Positions 12,402 through 27,274 of a stretch of 64,000 nucleotides of DNA are shown piece after piece (position 1 is the stretch's first letter; the number at the start of each line of letters is the position of its first letter). The translations under genes were made by a program, and so were the position numbers. The stretch lies in NCBI RefSeq assembly GCF_017562075.2, contig NC_054084.1:23896285-23960284 (forward strand). Direction: 5' to 3'. The stretch is from Anopheles merus. Taxonomy: Eukaryota > Arthropoda > Insecta > Diptera > Culicidae. A model generated the notes under the pieces. It was not told where the DNA came from and searched no databases. It saw nothing but the letters and a program-made list of their open reading frames with translations.

Positions 12402-15400
12402 ATTCGAATAATTCCTTCATGCACCCGTTTCGCAACATGCAACGTGCGTGTTCTAAAAATAATCAACCTTTCCTATGCCCTCCCTTTTACCGCTCAAACG
12501 CGTGAATTAAACTGCGTAATGGTAATGTTTAATCTCACACCACGTCTGGATCAGAATTGTGCTGTCAGGATGTCGAATATTGAGGCGATTTTACCGACAT
12601 TTCACGTTTCCAATAAACCCATGACAGTTGTCCAGTGGCTGGAGTTTGGCATTTATATTTATCAGACTCGTCTGGCTAAGCTTGGACATTTTATGACATC
12701 CCAATGACATATCGTCTGATTACAAGAAAGATAAATTGAAGTAAAGTTAGAGATATCGCTATTGATATGATTTACTTTAAACATCTCTCGGAACTAAACA
12801 TCAAAACGGCTGTTGATGTACCTCATTAACTAAGCAGCTTACTTTGCAGTTCATAATCATGTCGCACTGAAATATACCTGTCCATATCGATCAAGAGATC
12901 CCACACGAGATTAAAGAACTTCTCCGTAAACCACAATCCGTTCATCCAGAAGCAGTTGGCCGTACGGCAGCATCGTTTGGTTGTTGGCGAAATTAATTTA
13001 CCATCTCCGACAGGCGACAGCTCCGAACGCAATATGCAATTAGCGAATTTTACGAATACCTATAGCTCCCGAACGCATGCCACACAATTTGAGCATCATG
13101 CGCATCGCTCATTCAACTGTTTGAGCATCGTGAGTTCAACGAATTCGTACGCGTGCGTCTCCTTGCGCGGTTCGAGTCATGCGTGATGGTGTTGGGTGTC
13201 AGATGGTGTCAAAAAGGAATTTTCACTTTGATCACATGAAATGTAATGTTACAAGTTTTGTTTTGCAAATATAGAAATTATTTATTTTTCAAAGGTATTC
13301 AACGATCTTCATACAATAAAAGTACTACTAATTTCTTTAATTCTTATTTCAGTCTTTCTTGCTAGTTTTGTTTGGAAGTACGGAATATCGGTTAAAATTA
13401 TTGTTTAATTTAACTTAACTATATTTTTAGATTCTTTTATTATTTTATAAAGTCACAAAAAAGTATAAACATCCACAAATATATAAACAGCAAAAGTTGT
13501 GTGTTGTGTATTTGTCACTGTCAGCAATAAATTTAACGTGCGCGCGACAATTCATCTGCTACCGTTGGAGTCTCAAATGAATACTACGAAGGAGGAACAC
13601 AATTCCAACTTGTTTGTCTGTTCATTCACGCCGTAAGTCATTAACTTATTATATGAAGAATCTCAAAGAAATTCAATCGGCATTTAATGTCTTGATAATC
13701 TTTTATATTGCTCATTTTGTTAATTCTTCAAAACTATTCTCAAACAATTAATTATTAATACACATTCCGATCAACTTATGAATGTTCGTCTGGCAGTTGT
13801 GACAAAGATTTTTTTTTTGCATTTCGTTACTTAAAAAAATAGTTTTCTCTTGGAGAACTCCACTTTCAACCATGTATCTGAAAACTTCAACTGTTCTTCT
13901 AATGATAAACTCAAATTGTTTACCTAGAGCTAAACTGTTATGCACCGAAAACCTGTTTATTTGTACCCGTGATCATACCAGAACAAACGAAGGAAAACTA
14001 AATGATCTGCCACACTAAATGACACCTATTTGTTGTTCGCAATAAAACGCCTCGGGTAATGATTGTTATTAGCGGTTGCGGTGTTTCATATGTCACGTCG
14101 GGGGATATAAATATCTGCCGGGAAATCATCCCATGTCGGTCTGGGGCCCCAAGTGGGATCACAACCGAGCTGTGATTGACGCTGCTAATCATTTCGCAGC
14201 TGTTCGTTGGCTCGCTCGCTCGCTCTCTTTCCCCAGCGCAACAGCGGGAAAGTGGAATGACTAGACACAAATTCACGACTCGTCACTGTAAAAGTCAGCT
14301 CGTCAGTGTCAGTGCGTCGACGAATGCAGCCGCACCACTGCAGCTAGTTCATGCAAATGTCATCCCGTCGCATTCGGTGATGTAGCGGATCGCTGCAAAT
14401 ATGCATCAGCGCGTCAACTATCCAACGGGGAGCTCAAAGAACCGCTTGGGGGAATCTGGTTGAGCCAGTCGGTCAGACAAATTCGTCACTGTCATCGAGA
14501 TGCCGTGAAGTAAAGGGGTTGAAGATTCGGTAGTGCATCACGCTCAGATAACCGGTTTGTACAAGCGATCTCAAGAAAAGATCAATCCATCAGATTTAAA
14601 CATTTCGACGGCAGGTTGTATCCAATAGGCCATCTCACTCACACTTGTTAGGATTCGTTAGAAAAGGGTGATTAGAAGGCGTTGGGCATTAAATGAAGAT
14701 GCTCAAACAGGTTCATTGAGGTTGAAAACAACATAATCAACTCTAATGTTGATAACAAATGTAGCTTTGACTGTTGAAGTTTAATATAATAAAGATATCA
14801 GCAAAAAAGATGAGTAACGCGACAGAATAGATAAAAAAGCTTTAACCATTAAAGCATGGAGATAAATTTTATTGCGTCTTTTATTTAAGCATTAAGATAC
14901 AAGATTTTTATGATATTTGATTTTCTTTTTTTGTGGATGAAATGAGAATATATTAGATAAATATATAAAATTAGTCACTTAATAACAATACAATAACGAA
15001 CGATTAAAACTTGTTGTTGATTCAGACACGATGGCTAAGCATAAAAGGATGTTCCGATAAAGGATGTGAGCTCAAGTCGAGAAGGAATGAGTAGAAGCAA
15101 TGCCATCTACATTCTTCATACGAAAGACGCAGCAGCCGATGAAACACCATGCAGAAGGGTTCCGTTGAACGATGCACCAGAAAGAGATGGAGACTAGATG
15201 GAAAATCAATAACGTTGATTTTTATGCTTCAGAACACAACAGATAGGTGGACGATTTTCATCTCACTGCTCGAGGAAAATCGTCCACCACGTGCTGCCCC
15301 TGCCCTCCCATCAGTCTATCTTCTTCGCCACTTGCAAGCCAACGTCCAACACGAGATGACGGTTTCGTCCACTCGCACGACATTTGACCGGCATTTGGGG

Positions 15401-18400
15401 GGTAGCGGATGAGCGGTCACCCAAAGAGTGTGAGAGATAATGGGTGAGTGGGCTATGCTTTATTTGTAGCTGGTTTATGTTGGACATCAATTGTTGTCGA
15501 CATTACCCGCTTGTCAGACTGTCCCGGGAGCAGAGGGGTCCATCCCAAATGGTGCTCGCATCCTTTCGTAAACATGCATCGCTCGAAAGTGTCTCCAGAT
15601 GATCGAGGCCGTTGCAGGATGGACGGCAGTCTATACAAAACCTTTGCATGGAGTCTACTCACACACACACATGGCGAATGGAACGCAAAGGTGGAAAACA
15701 AAATAGCAAAGGATATGAAAATTAACGGTAACGACGATAGCTTGGCCAAAATAAGATGCGACACGTAAGAGAAGGGTCTTTAGAGTAAAGCTGCCACAAA
15801 AATGGAAATAAACTAGTTTTTTTTTACTTTCCTCTGTTATCGAATCTGTATAGTGGATTAGTATTGGTTACATATCTATTCAGAGTATTGTTTGCGGATT
15901 GTATTTTGTCCTTTGATCATAAGGCGTGAACATGAATTCATCAAACACATATACAACAATATCTCGTGATAAATCATGCTATTTTAAACTGATTCCTGAT
16001 GTTTAGAAGATGATTTTTATGTAATGAAAGTTTGTAACGAACAGCTTAACAGTTCCAAACAATTTTGTTAATTATACTTTCAGGCATCATGACCACGGTG
16101 TGCTTGTTGCTTGAATGCCTTCGCTTCGGGTTTTATCGTGAGCAGCGCGATAACGATTAAATATTTGTAATTAAATTATCCTCTCCAAACAAGCCGTGAT
16201 GAGAAACAGGCGTACCAGTGTTGATGTGTTCGCATTGCCATCAAAGACCGTGATGGGAACGGTGCAGATTTCGTTTGGACCATGCAAATGGACGCCACGG
16301 ACACTGTCGCTGTCGATGAGACACGATAACAGTTGATAGCACTTTGTCATCAGATTCGCCGGAGTTTTTAGCTCGCCCTGGACATGGAACGCACTCTGCT
16401 TGTCTTCTTATCCATCTGCAGGTGTTGTGAGACTCATGCTTTCATCTAACATCAGCAGTTTTACGCGTTGTCGCTAACAGGCTAACAGCCATCATACGAC
16501 AAATTATCATTCAAAATCGATCGAAGCATGGATTCGCATAAAAAAGCACGATGGACTTGTTCAATTAAATTATCATTAAAAACTGCTTCCGGTCTGTTCC
16601 GTCGGTCGTGCGCTGCTTGTCACGTAAGCTTGAGGTTGGAAAATTGACATTACCAAAAATTAATTCTCATTAACGATGTCAAACAATCTGCAGCAAAGTG
16701 ATGATCTGTTTCCCATCAACAGGTCAGCGCTGGTAAATGGCATGTTATAATCAAGTTGAATTCCTTTTTTCTCTTTTGCAGACCTCTCAGAACTTCAATC
16801 CGGATGCGTGTGGATTCTGCTATCAATAGAAAAAGATATTTAATTGCATTTCTTGTTTAATATTTTAAATAAATCAATTTTAACAAGATGTTACGAGTGT
16901 AATTAGGATTGAAATCATAGATTTGTGATAGCTTTTATAACCTTAGGAATTATATAAAATAGTAAAAGGATTAAAATGCGATCTAAACAACAACCACGAC
17001 CTTCATACCGGTGGATCAGCAACGATCAAGGTAAGTAAAAACTCGCCTTACATATTGATCTGAGGATTTTGATGTCTATTTCGGTCACTCGGTACAAAAA
17101 TACACAGTTTTTCGTTTCATTCAGTATTTCAGTAAGTCACATTTAAACGCCGTATCGCTCAAAACACCTCTTCGCTTACAAGTAACACCGTTGAAGTTAT
17201 TATTAATTGATTCGTTAGCATTAATAATTATGGTGTGGCCCCGAGTATGTAGGCGCTATATTTGCTCTACAAGGGTATGATGTTCATAAATAAAATTGCT
17301 CCTTAAGCGGCTCATGGAATTACAATCGAACCGATCAACAAAACACTCTCCCGAGCACGTGCGTCCGTCCCGCGCGGCTCGAACATAAGCCGGTTTACCG
17401 AACCGAGCTGCACAGGCACGTAAGTTCTACACCGGAAAATATTTAGCGGCTCATAAATGGACATCATTTTGCATCGCGCTGGTTTGTGTTGTGTGCTCTA
17501 ACCGATGCAAATTTACTCGTTCATGAGGCGGCAACTTACAAACGCCTCCAAAGGTCGATGCATACGCGGCGTCCATTGCATCATTGTCACTGGCACAGTA
17601 TGTGTGTGATATTTCCAGGTAGTCTTACAACGTCTCGCGGTGTCTGGCCGGGGTGTTGGGCAGGTCTGGGTCTGGTGGGATATTAAATTGAAACACATTT
17701 TTCTGCAATCCAACAGCGGCATTTATCAATCGATTATCAGATCCTGAACATGGCATGAACAAACACATTCTGCTGATGCTTTTCGTAATTGTTTCAGCAT
17801 GAGCCATGATATTGCATTACCTTCGATTTTATCATAAGCATAATTAGTTATCACCACAAGACGTATGAATTGCAGGTCTTACAGTTTTGAATCTTATATA
17901 AATTAATTGTGTTGTCATGATAGAGTAGAAGAAAAGAGTTCAAACAATTATATTACTTTAATGCCATCTATTTATTTTCAATCATGAGTATAAAGTAATT
18001 AGAAAATCGCTCACATTTTACATCAAACTCAAAATGTGTTACATGAAAAACGCACCATGGGCTGAATGAAAATATCAGCGTCACCGGGTCGTTCTAATGT
18101 AGCGAAACACATCGTCACAACCGTGGGGTGCATCAGCCAGGGTACACATTTTTACGATTTATGTGTTTAATAAAATTAATAAACGCCACGCCGCTCACTG
18201 CATCGGCACACGAAACCCGTTGTGATGAGTGAAAAGCCGAAGCAAAGGATGCTCAACGTGGCTTGGCTGCACGGTCTTTATGAACATGTACTTTAACTTT
18301 GTAACCTTTCTGGGTCGGTTTCTCATTGATCAATCGGTAACACGTCCTGTTGTTTTACCGTACAGACGGTTGGCAAGACAGAGAGCCAGCGAGAATTTCG

Positions 18401-20393
18401 GTATTTCAAAAGGACTCCTGTTGACTAGCATAGGAAAAGTACGCTGTACTTGAAGTGGAATGAAGTGTCATAATTTTAATTTATAAATTATTGCTTGTGT
18501 CTCGAATTGGTTCATAAATCGTTATCCAATGAGTTGTTTCTTTTCAGCTCTCCCCTTGGGAATTGTACCAAAACATGTGAGATAAAATTAAATTTAAAAG
18601 TTGCATAGAAGAAATTGTAAACAACGGAGTGTCTATTATTGTTATTCTCCATTTTAGTGAGTTTGAGTCAATAGTACTTCATACTAGCTCCAAGCGTCAA
18701 TGTTTGTAGAATAAAGAATGAGATTAAGTCAAAATAAAAACCTGTTCTGAGTACCATTTATCGGTATCATCACATTGGGACGAGAATCAGCATCTCTCAA
18801 CAACCGCGTTTGGTTTTAACATTTCAACGACCAATCTTGAAATTTATTATTCGCGATAAGATACCAGTTGTTTAGTGTAAAATGGACTTGTGAAACATGC
18901 AACAAGGTACCATCTGTTCTCCGTTGAAGAAGCATAACAACACTAGGTGGATGCGCAACATGAAAGATAATCCTGCAGCAGAGATGTGCAGATGTTAAAA
19001 ATAAGCAAATAGTTGGTCTGATGGAATATGTATACGAATGTTGCATTTATTTATGACACTTACTTTGGCTCAAGACAGAGTGAGTTAAATAATTTTAATA
19101 ATTATGTTCGATTATATACTTGTTATATATCATAAAAGCACGATAGCCATACAACATGTTCAAACATGTTCATGGAATCATCAATTGAATTATTATTAAT
19201 GTATATAGATCAGAAACTTCACCCAACAATACCTAAACCAACATAATGCATTTCTTTTAATTGAATGAAACTTGAGAAATACGTCCAGCGATCGTCCACT
19301 TACGATTATCACTAAAGAAACAAAAACAGGAAACTTATCAAGCACCGCGAACACATGTCAAACGCACGTGATATGTTTATGATGATCACCATCGACGGGC
19401 CGTGTGACACTGCCAACACGGAATGTGCTTTTTCTGTTATCCCTTTTCTGGCTTGGTTTGTCTTGTTCGGTTGGCCGGGGCTGGACGTAATTTATTACTT
19501 TCAGATAAAACTTTATTGAAACTCAAGCTGGATCCCTCGTTTGGCGGACAGCGTTCTATCAGAGATACCATTTTCGGTCCGATGCCGTGGTGCAATCGAT
19601 TTTCGGGACGCCAGAGACATCATGAATCCTTCAAGCACGGTTTGGATTTGTCATTTGAACAGACTGATGGACAAATTAGGTAAAAACTGAAAAGAGTAAT
19701 GACAACCGATTTCTGTCCCAAATATGTTTGTGAACTCGAAAGTTGCTTATTATTTCAGTTGATTTTTACTATTATTTTAAACACAACACAACCGACCGTC
19801 TCAGTTGCACAAGAAAGACGAAACGATATCAAGTTTTACAGTCACATCGTCCCGTGGCGGGCGATCATTGCCAGTGCAACCCTTAACCAGGCGTAATATT
19901 CCCTGCACTACACGATACACCGATGATGTTGATTTATGAAGATTCATTTTCCGGAAATCGGCTCGCGCAGCGCTGACCATCAGTTACCCACAGCTACTCA
20001 CGGCTCACGGTTTCGCCGTTTCTTCCTAAGAAGCAGAAGAAATGAGTCGTTGGAGTGTGGACAGAGGAGAGTCCCTTCCGATCCACCCGTTCCTCGCACA
20101 GCAAACTCGTTCCAGCCAGCTTTATGTGGGGTTTATGTAAAAGTGTTGAAGAAATGGAACCATCAACGTGAACCGGCGGAGAAAAAAAGAGTTATTAAAT
20201 GTGCAAAAGGTTGGGCCCATAAATTACTCTTCTTCCGTCTACCATAACGCTTGTGGGGCTCGATCCGGAGACCCGATCCAGACATCCCGTCGCGCATCAC
20301 TCACCTACGAGGTATACGAGCGGTACAAGGCACGTACACGATTGGCCAAAAAGCGTCTCCCGCAGTTAAGTACGAGGTGCTCCCGCTTCATCA
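12399..20393. other. Long non-coding stretch with a possible mini-gene
   Basis: Mostly AT-rich, with GC-richer patches at 14040-14520, 15260-15640 and 17330-17420. Short frames with plausible splice sites at 16676-17030 are reported as a finding. No other coding, RNA or transposon feature was recognised. Confidence 0.5.
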
Positions 20394-20424
<31 letters not shown>

Positions 20425-20427
20425 TCT
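20394..20427. repeat. (CT)n tract
   Basis: A polypyrimidine CT run with a single interruption (CACTCTCT), about 34 bp. It is GAGA-type sequence on the minus strand and creates serine/leucine-repeat chance frames. Confidence 0.95.
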
Positions 20428-23400
20428 TGGACTCGTCGTTTTCCTCAAGCAGCTCCACGGAAGCTCCTGAGATGGACAGGGTGGCCGGCAGTGGTTCGTT
20501 TTCACTTGCACCAACAGGAACGACTCCAACGGTTGGTGTGCAGCAGCGGGGTGCGGTGTAATTTTTTAAACGATTTGAACATTTCTTGATTATTCTTCAG
20601 TTATTGATTAATTGGAGCTTGCCAGCGCGTTGAAATATGGTGCATCGTTTCGTTGGTTCTCACCCTGTTTCGCTTTGGTGCATGTGCCGGTCAAACGGGC
20701 GAGCGATTTTCAAAGAGTGCATTCGGTGCTATCGGTTCATCGTTGCATGCACGGCCCTCGGCACGATGGAATAACGCCTCCATCTCGGTTTTCCATGGCT
20801 GCCCACAGCAGCCGTTCCTTCCGTTGACTTCCACCTGGCAGGCGTTCGGAACAGCGTTCAAAAAGACCGGTTTCATAAGCCCGATCGGTTTGTCGCCATC
20901 ACTGACGCCTTGGGTGCATAGACGACTGGACCGTCCGTCCTGGACCACTGGACGGGCGCTCTGTTGGAAATTTTGCGACATTTGTTGAAGTCATGCGAGT
21001 GATGGCCTTGTCAGGCATGGTATGGAAAGAAAGGTCACTTTCTTGAAGCCAGGACTGGGAGAAAAATTTCATGGCCGCTTTCTCCCGATACAAATTATAC
21101 GATCAATCAATTTTCACAGAATGTGTGACACGTTTCTTTAAGGAAAATATCCTTTAAAAAAATATTGATTTGGTTTCTGATATCAAGTTACAGCAGATTT
21201 AGTCAAATATACATTGTTTTTTAGCTTTTCTTGTAAAAGCCTTCAGGAAATTCGTTTTACAAAGAATTAGCTTAAAAATAACATTGTAACGGTCAATCGT
21301 TTAAATGTATTTTCGTTGTATTTGTGAGCAACGATACGAACAGAAATGAAGAACAGAACACCGATATGAGTTATGTGAATTTAAACAATATAAAGGTACT
21401 GATTATTTGATTTATTGTCGTACACCACCCTGCGTCTTGTTTCGGAAACGGGCCTGGGGTCAGCTCGGTTGTGGACGGAAGAGAGAAACAAGGCATCGGG
21501 AGATGAAGTTCTTAACATCGAGCAACCGCATCAAACCAGGATCCCATATCAACGCACTTAGGGCCACTGTTGGCGGGATATTCAGGCGTGCTGAGTATGA
21601 GAATGGCGCAGTACATGGAGAAAGTGAGGAGACAACATGCATCGAGAGAGGAGCCGTTGCAATGAAGATGCTGAAAAGGGACTTCAACGAATTAACAGCG
21701 TTGCTTCACTAAAGCCTTTCATATGTTTTTTTTTTTTCAAATGTTTTTCATCCGCTTTGATACTGTTGCAGATTAAAACAGTTGATTTGTAGTTTGAATT
21801 CTCATCTTGTGTCATCTTACGTTGATTCATGCAATTCTCTGACATTCTCAAGATGGTCTCAATATTGTGTGTAAAAAGTGACCAGTGTGAGATGAGAATA
21901 GAAGTACGAAACTTGCTCATCGTTCACTGTCGGTCGTACTTCTCTAAGGACTCACCAACAGCACAGTACAGAGCAGTACCATCAACAGCACAAAAAGTAG
22001 CTCCAGGATGGCTGACTCTGTGCGTATTATTAACTCATATCGCTGGAAATAGACTTTAATTAATAGCGATAATTTATCTTCTCGCCCGTCCAAAGCGGGC
22101 CAAAGAGGAAAGGAGGAAAATATTGTAAAGGTGTGCTTCATTGTGTATGTTGTTCGTTGCAGTGCTTGTGTACCGACAAACTCCTACGGATTGAGCAAAG
22201 AGCACAAAATAGGAAAGACACAACCCTCAAGAAGGGTCTCAAGAATCGACAGAAAATCGATTTTTCGTGAACACACACGTAGAAGGACCGGCAGAGGTCT
22301 TAAAACTCTTTTAAAATCCATCTTGGACTCTTCCTCCGACATGAGTTACGTCCATCTTGTGGCACACAACCACTCCCATACGTTGAAATAGTTTCATACC
22401 AGCCGTCAGTCATTATTCAAACCATTGACACGATCATTCGTTACATTCGATGGCCGCCATGATTCGTTTTCTCAATGTGACCTACCCTGAACTGAAGATT
22501 CCGAGGCAGAAAAGTGCAGTCAAGAATCGATAGCAACGATTGCAAGGCGCAGACAGCTTGTGGAAGTAAACCCGTTGATCATGAAAGCATTCGAGGCTCA
22601 CTCTTTTCGCATTTTCAATGGTTGAGGATCGTGTGCGATCGATGGTCGGACTACAAGCGATCGGTCGAAGGCTTTACGATAACACGAGCTATACATTGAC
22701 AGCAACAAATGGACCGTTTTGTCGGAGAGCATTATTGAAAAATGAATCATTGACTTCGTTAGCCCTTAGGATATGGTTATATTCTTTATGGATTGTTGCT
22801 GTTTAAAAGGAACGGAACGGTTATTTCAAAAATATACGTTACCTTTTGCCATCCTTAAGCATTGGACGAGTAAGTCGAATTCATAATTATCAACATATTT
22901 TTATAACTTTAAAATATTTTGAATACACAATTGTAGCATCAAAACGATACATATTAATATAACCGAAAAAATACATCCTGTAATCGGTCTGATGTATAGA
23001 AATTTATTTATTCTTAACAAATGGAACGGGCAGTATGAGCAATGCTTACCATTCCACCTGTCATCAGACATTTTTCACTTTTCACTCACATCAATCTCTC
23101 AGACAACCATAACCTATCAAATGGGATGCAATCAGTAGGAATCGATTTTTGCCCCTGGACATCTCACCAGCCATGCAGAAAAATAGTACTTCCGAATAGT
23201 CCCTTCCCAACGAGCATCCCTTCACTTTCGGTCACTCTTAAAAATCACCTTGTCATCCTTGTGATTTTTCATGTGTTGCTTTTGATTCCTTTCTGTTGAG
23301 TTGAGTTGGAGTTGGGGCAGGAGTAAAGTGGACAATGAAAAGGATTGATGAGAGTTCCTTCAACTATGGCTGTGTAGGATGTAGTAGAATTATAAGAAAC

Positions 23401-26400
23401 AATATTCACAATATCTCAAATGATAGCACTGAATTTCCACAATTGTCCATTTGATGAAAACTGTTTTTAACCTTGCACAAACATCCATACATTTGTAGAA
23501 TAGTTTATCCTTAAGATATCATTCTACAAACGTTGTCAACTTGCTTGTGTAATTGGTACCATCCCTCACAGGTGAAATTAAACATCAAGAAAATTAGAGG
23601 AACCAGTTTGATTGATTTGCTCGTAGTGTCATATCGAAGAAACGACAGACGAGATTCCCCTTTTCGCTCCGGTTTGTATGTCTTTGTGCAATCTTCAATG
23701 TGCCCATTCTTCAGAGATCCCCAAAGACTTGCAACCAAAAGTACGAGAACCTTCGATGTTTGATTCCCAAACAACCATCGGGGAGGAAGAGAAAAGGAAT
23801 CAGCAAATGGGAAAGAGACGTAACGACCTAAACTCCAGCATTCACAGTCAATGATGGACGAACAAAGTTCGCCAGCAAGGGATGGGAATGTCGCATGGGG
23901 AGGTGTGGCTGGCCCGGGCAGGGGAGCAGAGCAAACGGACAAGCGACGGTGACGAATGGAGAAACCATTCGTATGATGAATGCCACGGTTCGTCTCGTCA
24001 TCAGCGAGCCAGAGTGTAAACGACGGGAAAATAACTAGACCATAATATTTAATATGACGAAAACATCGCTACCGTGCGTGACTGGAAGATGATGCTGGCG
24101 CTGAAGCTGGACGGTGATGGATGCCGGCTGAATGAGTGATTTCGGGGACGAAACGTCGCCTTTGCCTGCCACTACTACTACTGCTACTAATACCACCTCT
24201 ACCGCTGTTGCGCTTGCGGGGATTGATGGATGAAAGGGACCAGAAATCCAGGACCCACACATCTTTCCTCACGATGGCACCCATAACTCATCTCATCATT
24301 CCATTCCGGTGGGACTGTGCTTTGTCCGGCCATTTCATCCTCCACTACAGGGATTGGCAATCATGTTTTGAGTTGCTATTATCAATGACCATATGTTCAT
24401 ATTGGATCGGTTTATGATATTCTGGTTAAAATATTTGTGACACTTTTGATGATGTGATAAATTCAAATGAAAACAACGCAGTTTAGCTCAGCGCTGGAAT
24501 AAATAAAATAATTTTAAAATTGTTAAACACTACTGTTCAATATCAAAAACAGCACAATGTTGGCCTTCCCTGGCCAGTACTGTAAATAACTACGTTCGAA
24601 ACCCGTAAACTGATGGCAACATCAAATCACATTTTCTGCTGAAGATGACGGAAGAAGCGATATTCGTGATGAGACGCTTCGAAGGTGTCCACAACAACGC
24701 TACGGCACAGTGGTTATTTGCCAAAGGCATGCAGTGGTCATAATCCTTTTTTTAGCATAAAGTTGTTTTATTTATGTTTTAAGGTTCTTTACTTTTCCTT
24801 ATATATGTTTTTGACATCTTTCTGACATTTTGTATGTGTTTATAGTTTATTTTTGTGTTCTTTAAAAATAGCAAAGAAATCAAATTTTCATTCATTTTGC
24901 ATGCAATTTTAAGACTTTCGAACAACCTAGATTTTAAGTTCTTTTTAGCTCATTTCGTTTAGCTTTAAAATGTTCCCTTTTTTCTTCGTTTTTAAAACAG
25001 CATTTTAATGACATGAAAATTTAGATCTATAAATGACAATAAGAACATAAAGTTGTCTGCTTTAAGCTTTCTTAAGATTAAAAAAGCTAAAGTTTTTTCT
25101 TACCTTCATTCAATCATCAGTTGTCGATTTAATGGTCTTAAAATGAATTAAAATAATCGTAACCTTTCTCAAAGAGGACTAATCTTGACATATAAATGAT
25201 AACAGCCATAACCATGTTGTGCTTAGCTTGAAAATGTGTTCTTATAACAAAAAGAATGGGAGTATTTTTACCAAAATATTGAACTTCTTCCCACTATCCA
25301 CTGCTCCTTAAGCGACCCGGGGCGAGCGAAGAGTGAAGGAAAAAGTTGCAAGTTCCAGACAAAATGAGTGGCCTGGGGATTGAAAGTTAGCAATCCGGGA
25401 ACAGTTTCTGACTGTCGCTTGTGCAGCGGCCCCGATGGTGGTCCCCGGGAACGGTGGACACCGGCTACATAGTGGTCGTTCGGCTACCACCCGAGGGACA
25501 GCTAAAAGCACGGAAAAGTAGAAAACGTGATACCTCTCACAACTGGCAAACTTCCGCACTCGCCCCGATCCCAGCCCCGGTGTTGCGGGGATGTGAGTGC
25601 AATGCAAGGTCACCGGGAGACGTCCATCGCCTACGTTTGGCCCGATGATTCCTTTGCCCAGCCCCGGCCACTGTGATGGCAATGATGATTCATGATTGAT
25701 GTGAGGTGAAAGAAGACAGATTATTATACATTTTCACTACACCGCACCATACACCGCGTGCCGCTTCAGTTGCCAGTTCAGCTCCATACGCTGCTACGGT
25801 TCGTCCCGGCAGTGTCACTGGACTGGGCTTGCCATTTCTCTTGCCAGCATTTTTCCACCCGCTTCCCTCTCGGTTCGCCAGGGTGCACCCTGGCTTTCGC
25901 CCTTCATTGGATGGAGTGTGTTTTCTTGTTACTGTTTCGTGGCAGAAAGATTTCCTTTGCCAGCTCTTGCTTGTTGTGTAGCGCTGTCCCGTATTCTTCG
26001 CGCGCGCGCCAGTCAGCGTTGATATATTGTCGGATGACCATGATGATGCTGATAATGATGATTTGAAGAGTAGGGGAAAAGGTGGGCAAAATGATGGCGC
26101 AAGTTCGACACGGGCGAACCACGGGCACGTGTTGGGGAACTTTTCACGCCTGTGTTGCTGGAGAGGAAATGTTGCACATTTTTCCTTCCGGGCCTTCTGC
26201 CTTCTGCTTCTGCGACGGTATAGCTGCCCTTCCTGCGCGCACACACACATACACTCATAGCCGTTTGTTTTAAGACGAAATCACGCAATCCGAATAGCCA
26301 AAGTGAAACTATTACTATCAAGATGGGCAATTGTACGGTGGCGAGTGGTGGAATCATCATCATCTTCAGCAGCATCAGCAGGGCTAGTACAGTTGGGATG

Positions 26401-27082
26401 AAACATTCGTCATAACGCTGGCCGGGATGATGAGCTACAGTGTTTGATGGAGCGTAAGACAGTGACCGAGCACGAAATAGTTGAGTACTGACAAAGCAAG
26501 AAGCAGCATGATGGATCCGGTTGGTTCCTGTTGTGATCCAATACAATGGGTTTGGTGGCTGTTTGGGATTAAAAGCGTAAAGCGCGAGAGGCCATGTTTA
26601 GTGCAACGTGAGCATTGTTTAATGGGTTCAAAAATAGTGCTTGTATTAAAGCATTTACCAAACACAAAAATTGTCCTTTTTGTAAGTATTCTTCATGTAA
26701 ATTTAATGCTTTAGCATGAAAAATGATTTTTTTTAGAAATAGTTAAAAGTCAAGCTGTCAATGCATCGTCTGAATGCTTGGCAACGTGTCGACATATAGT
26801 TTGCTAGCTTACTTAACCCTTGTCCGTTTGTTATTATCCATCTGGCAGGATGAGCGTGGAACAGCATATTCGAAATATTTCTTCGCAGATTACCTACATT
26901 ATTTATATTTTCCATGTATTTATTGCATTCGCCTTTCCCATACCCATTACAGTAAATAATGAACACCATATCCTTCATCAGCTGTGCCATCGGTGTCGCT
27001 AGTGACTAAGCACGCTCACCAACCCGAACTGGCTGGGATGCTGGGTCTGGCACATGGATACTTCTTGTACCGCCAACTGAGA

Positions 27083-27083
<1 letters not shown>
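20428..27083. other. Non-coding stretch with GC islands
   Basis: GC-rich islands at 20430-21000 and 25300-26500 hold several overlapping open frames on both strands of 100-186 codons, none with a domain. A strongly AT-rich, T-rich stretch lies between (24740-25300). Overlap of long frames in all phases is what GC-rich non-coding DNA gives by chance. Confidence 0.5.

Positions 27084-27113
<30 letters not shown>
27084..27113. repeat. (AC)15 microsatellite
   Basis: A pure run of 15 AC units just upstream of a possible small open frame on either strand at 27130-27330. Confidence 0.97.
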
Positions 27114-27114
<1 letters not shown>

Positions 27115-27254
27115 AAGGGAGTTGTAAGCTCAGGGTGTAAAATAAATGACGGTGGGTCTTTCGGTTATATTGACGCTGGCCTTTGGCATGACCGTAGCCG
27201 ACACGATTCTTTTCATTTGTGCCACAGTTTTCTTACTGCGCTTGTGGACAGTGA

Positions 27255-27274
27255 TGCTGCTGCTGCTGCTGCTG
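27255..27274. repeat. (TGC)n trinucleotide repeat
   Basis: Six TGC units and a partial one. Read on the minus strand it is an AGC run that would encode poly-serine in a 63-codon open frame, and on the plus strand poly-leucine. Confidence 0.92.

Noticed and set aside
12012..12707. 231-codon plus-strand open frame
   Set aside because: It runs through a (GT)16 microsatellite giving a Cys-Val run, and the remaining sequence has no domain.
24740..25300. AT-rich block considered as a nuclear mitochondrial insertion
   Set aside because: No mitochondrial coding or tRNA-like sequence could be recognised in it.
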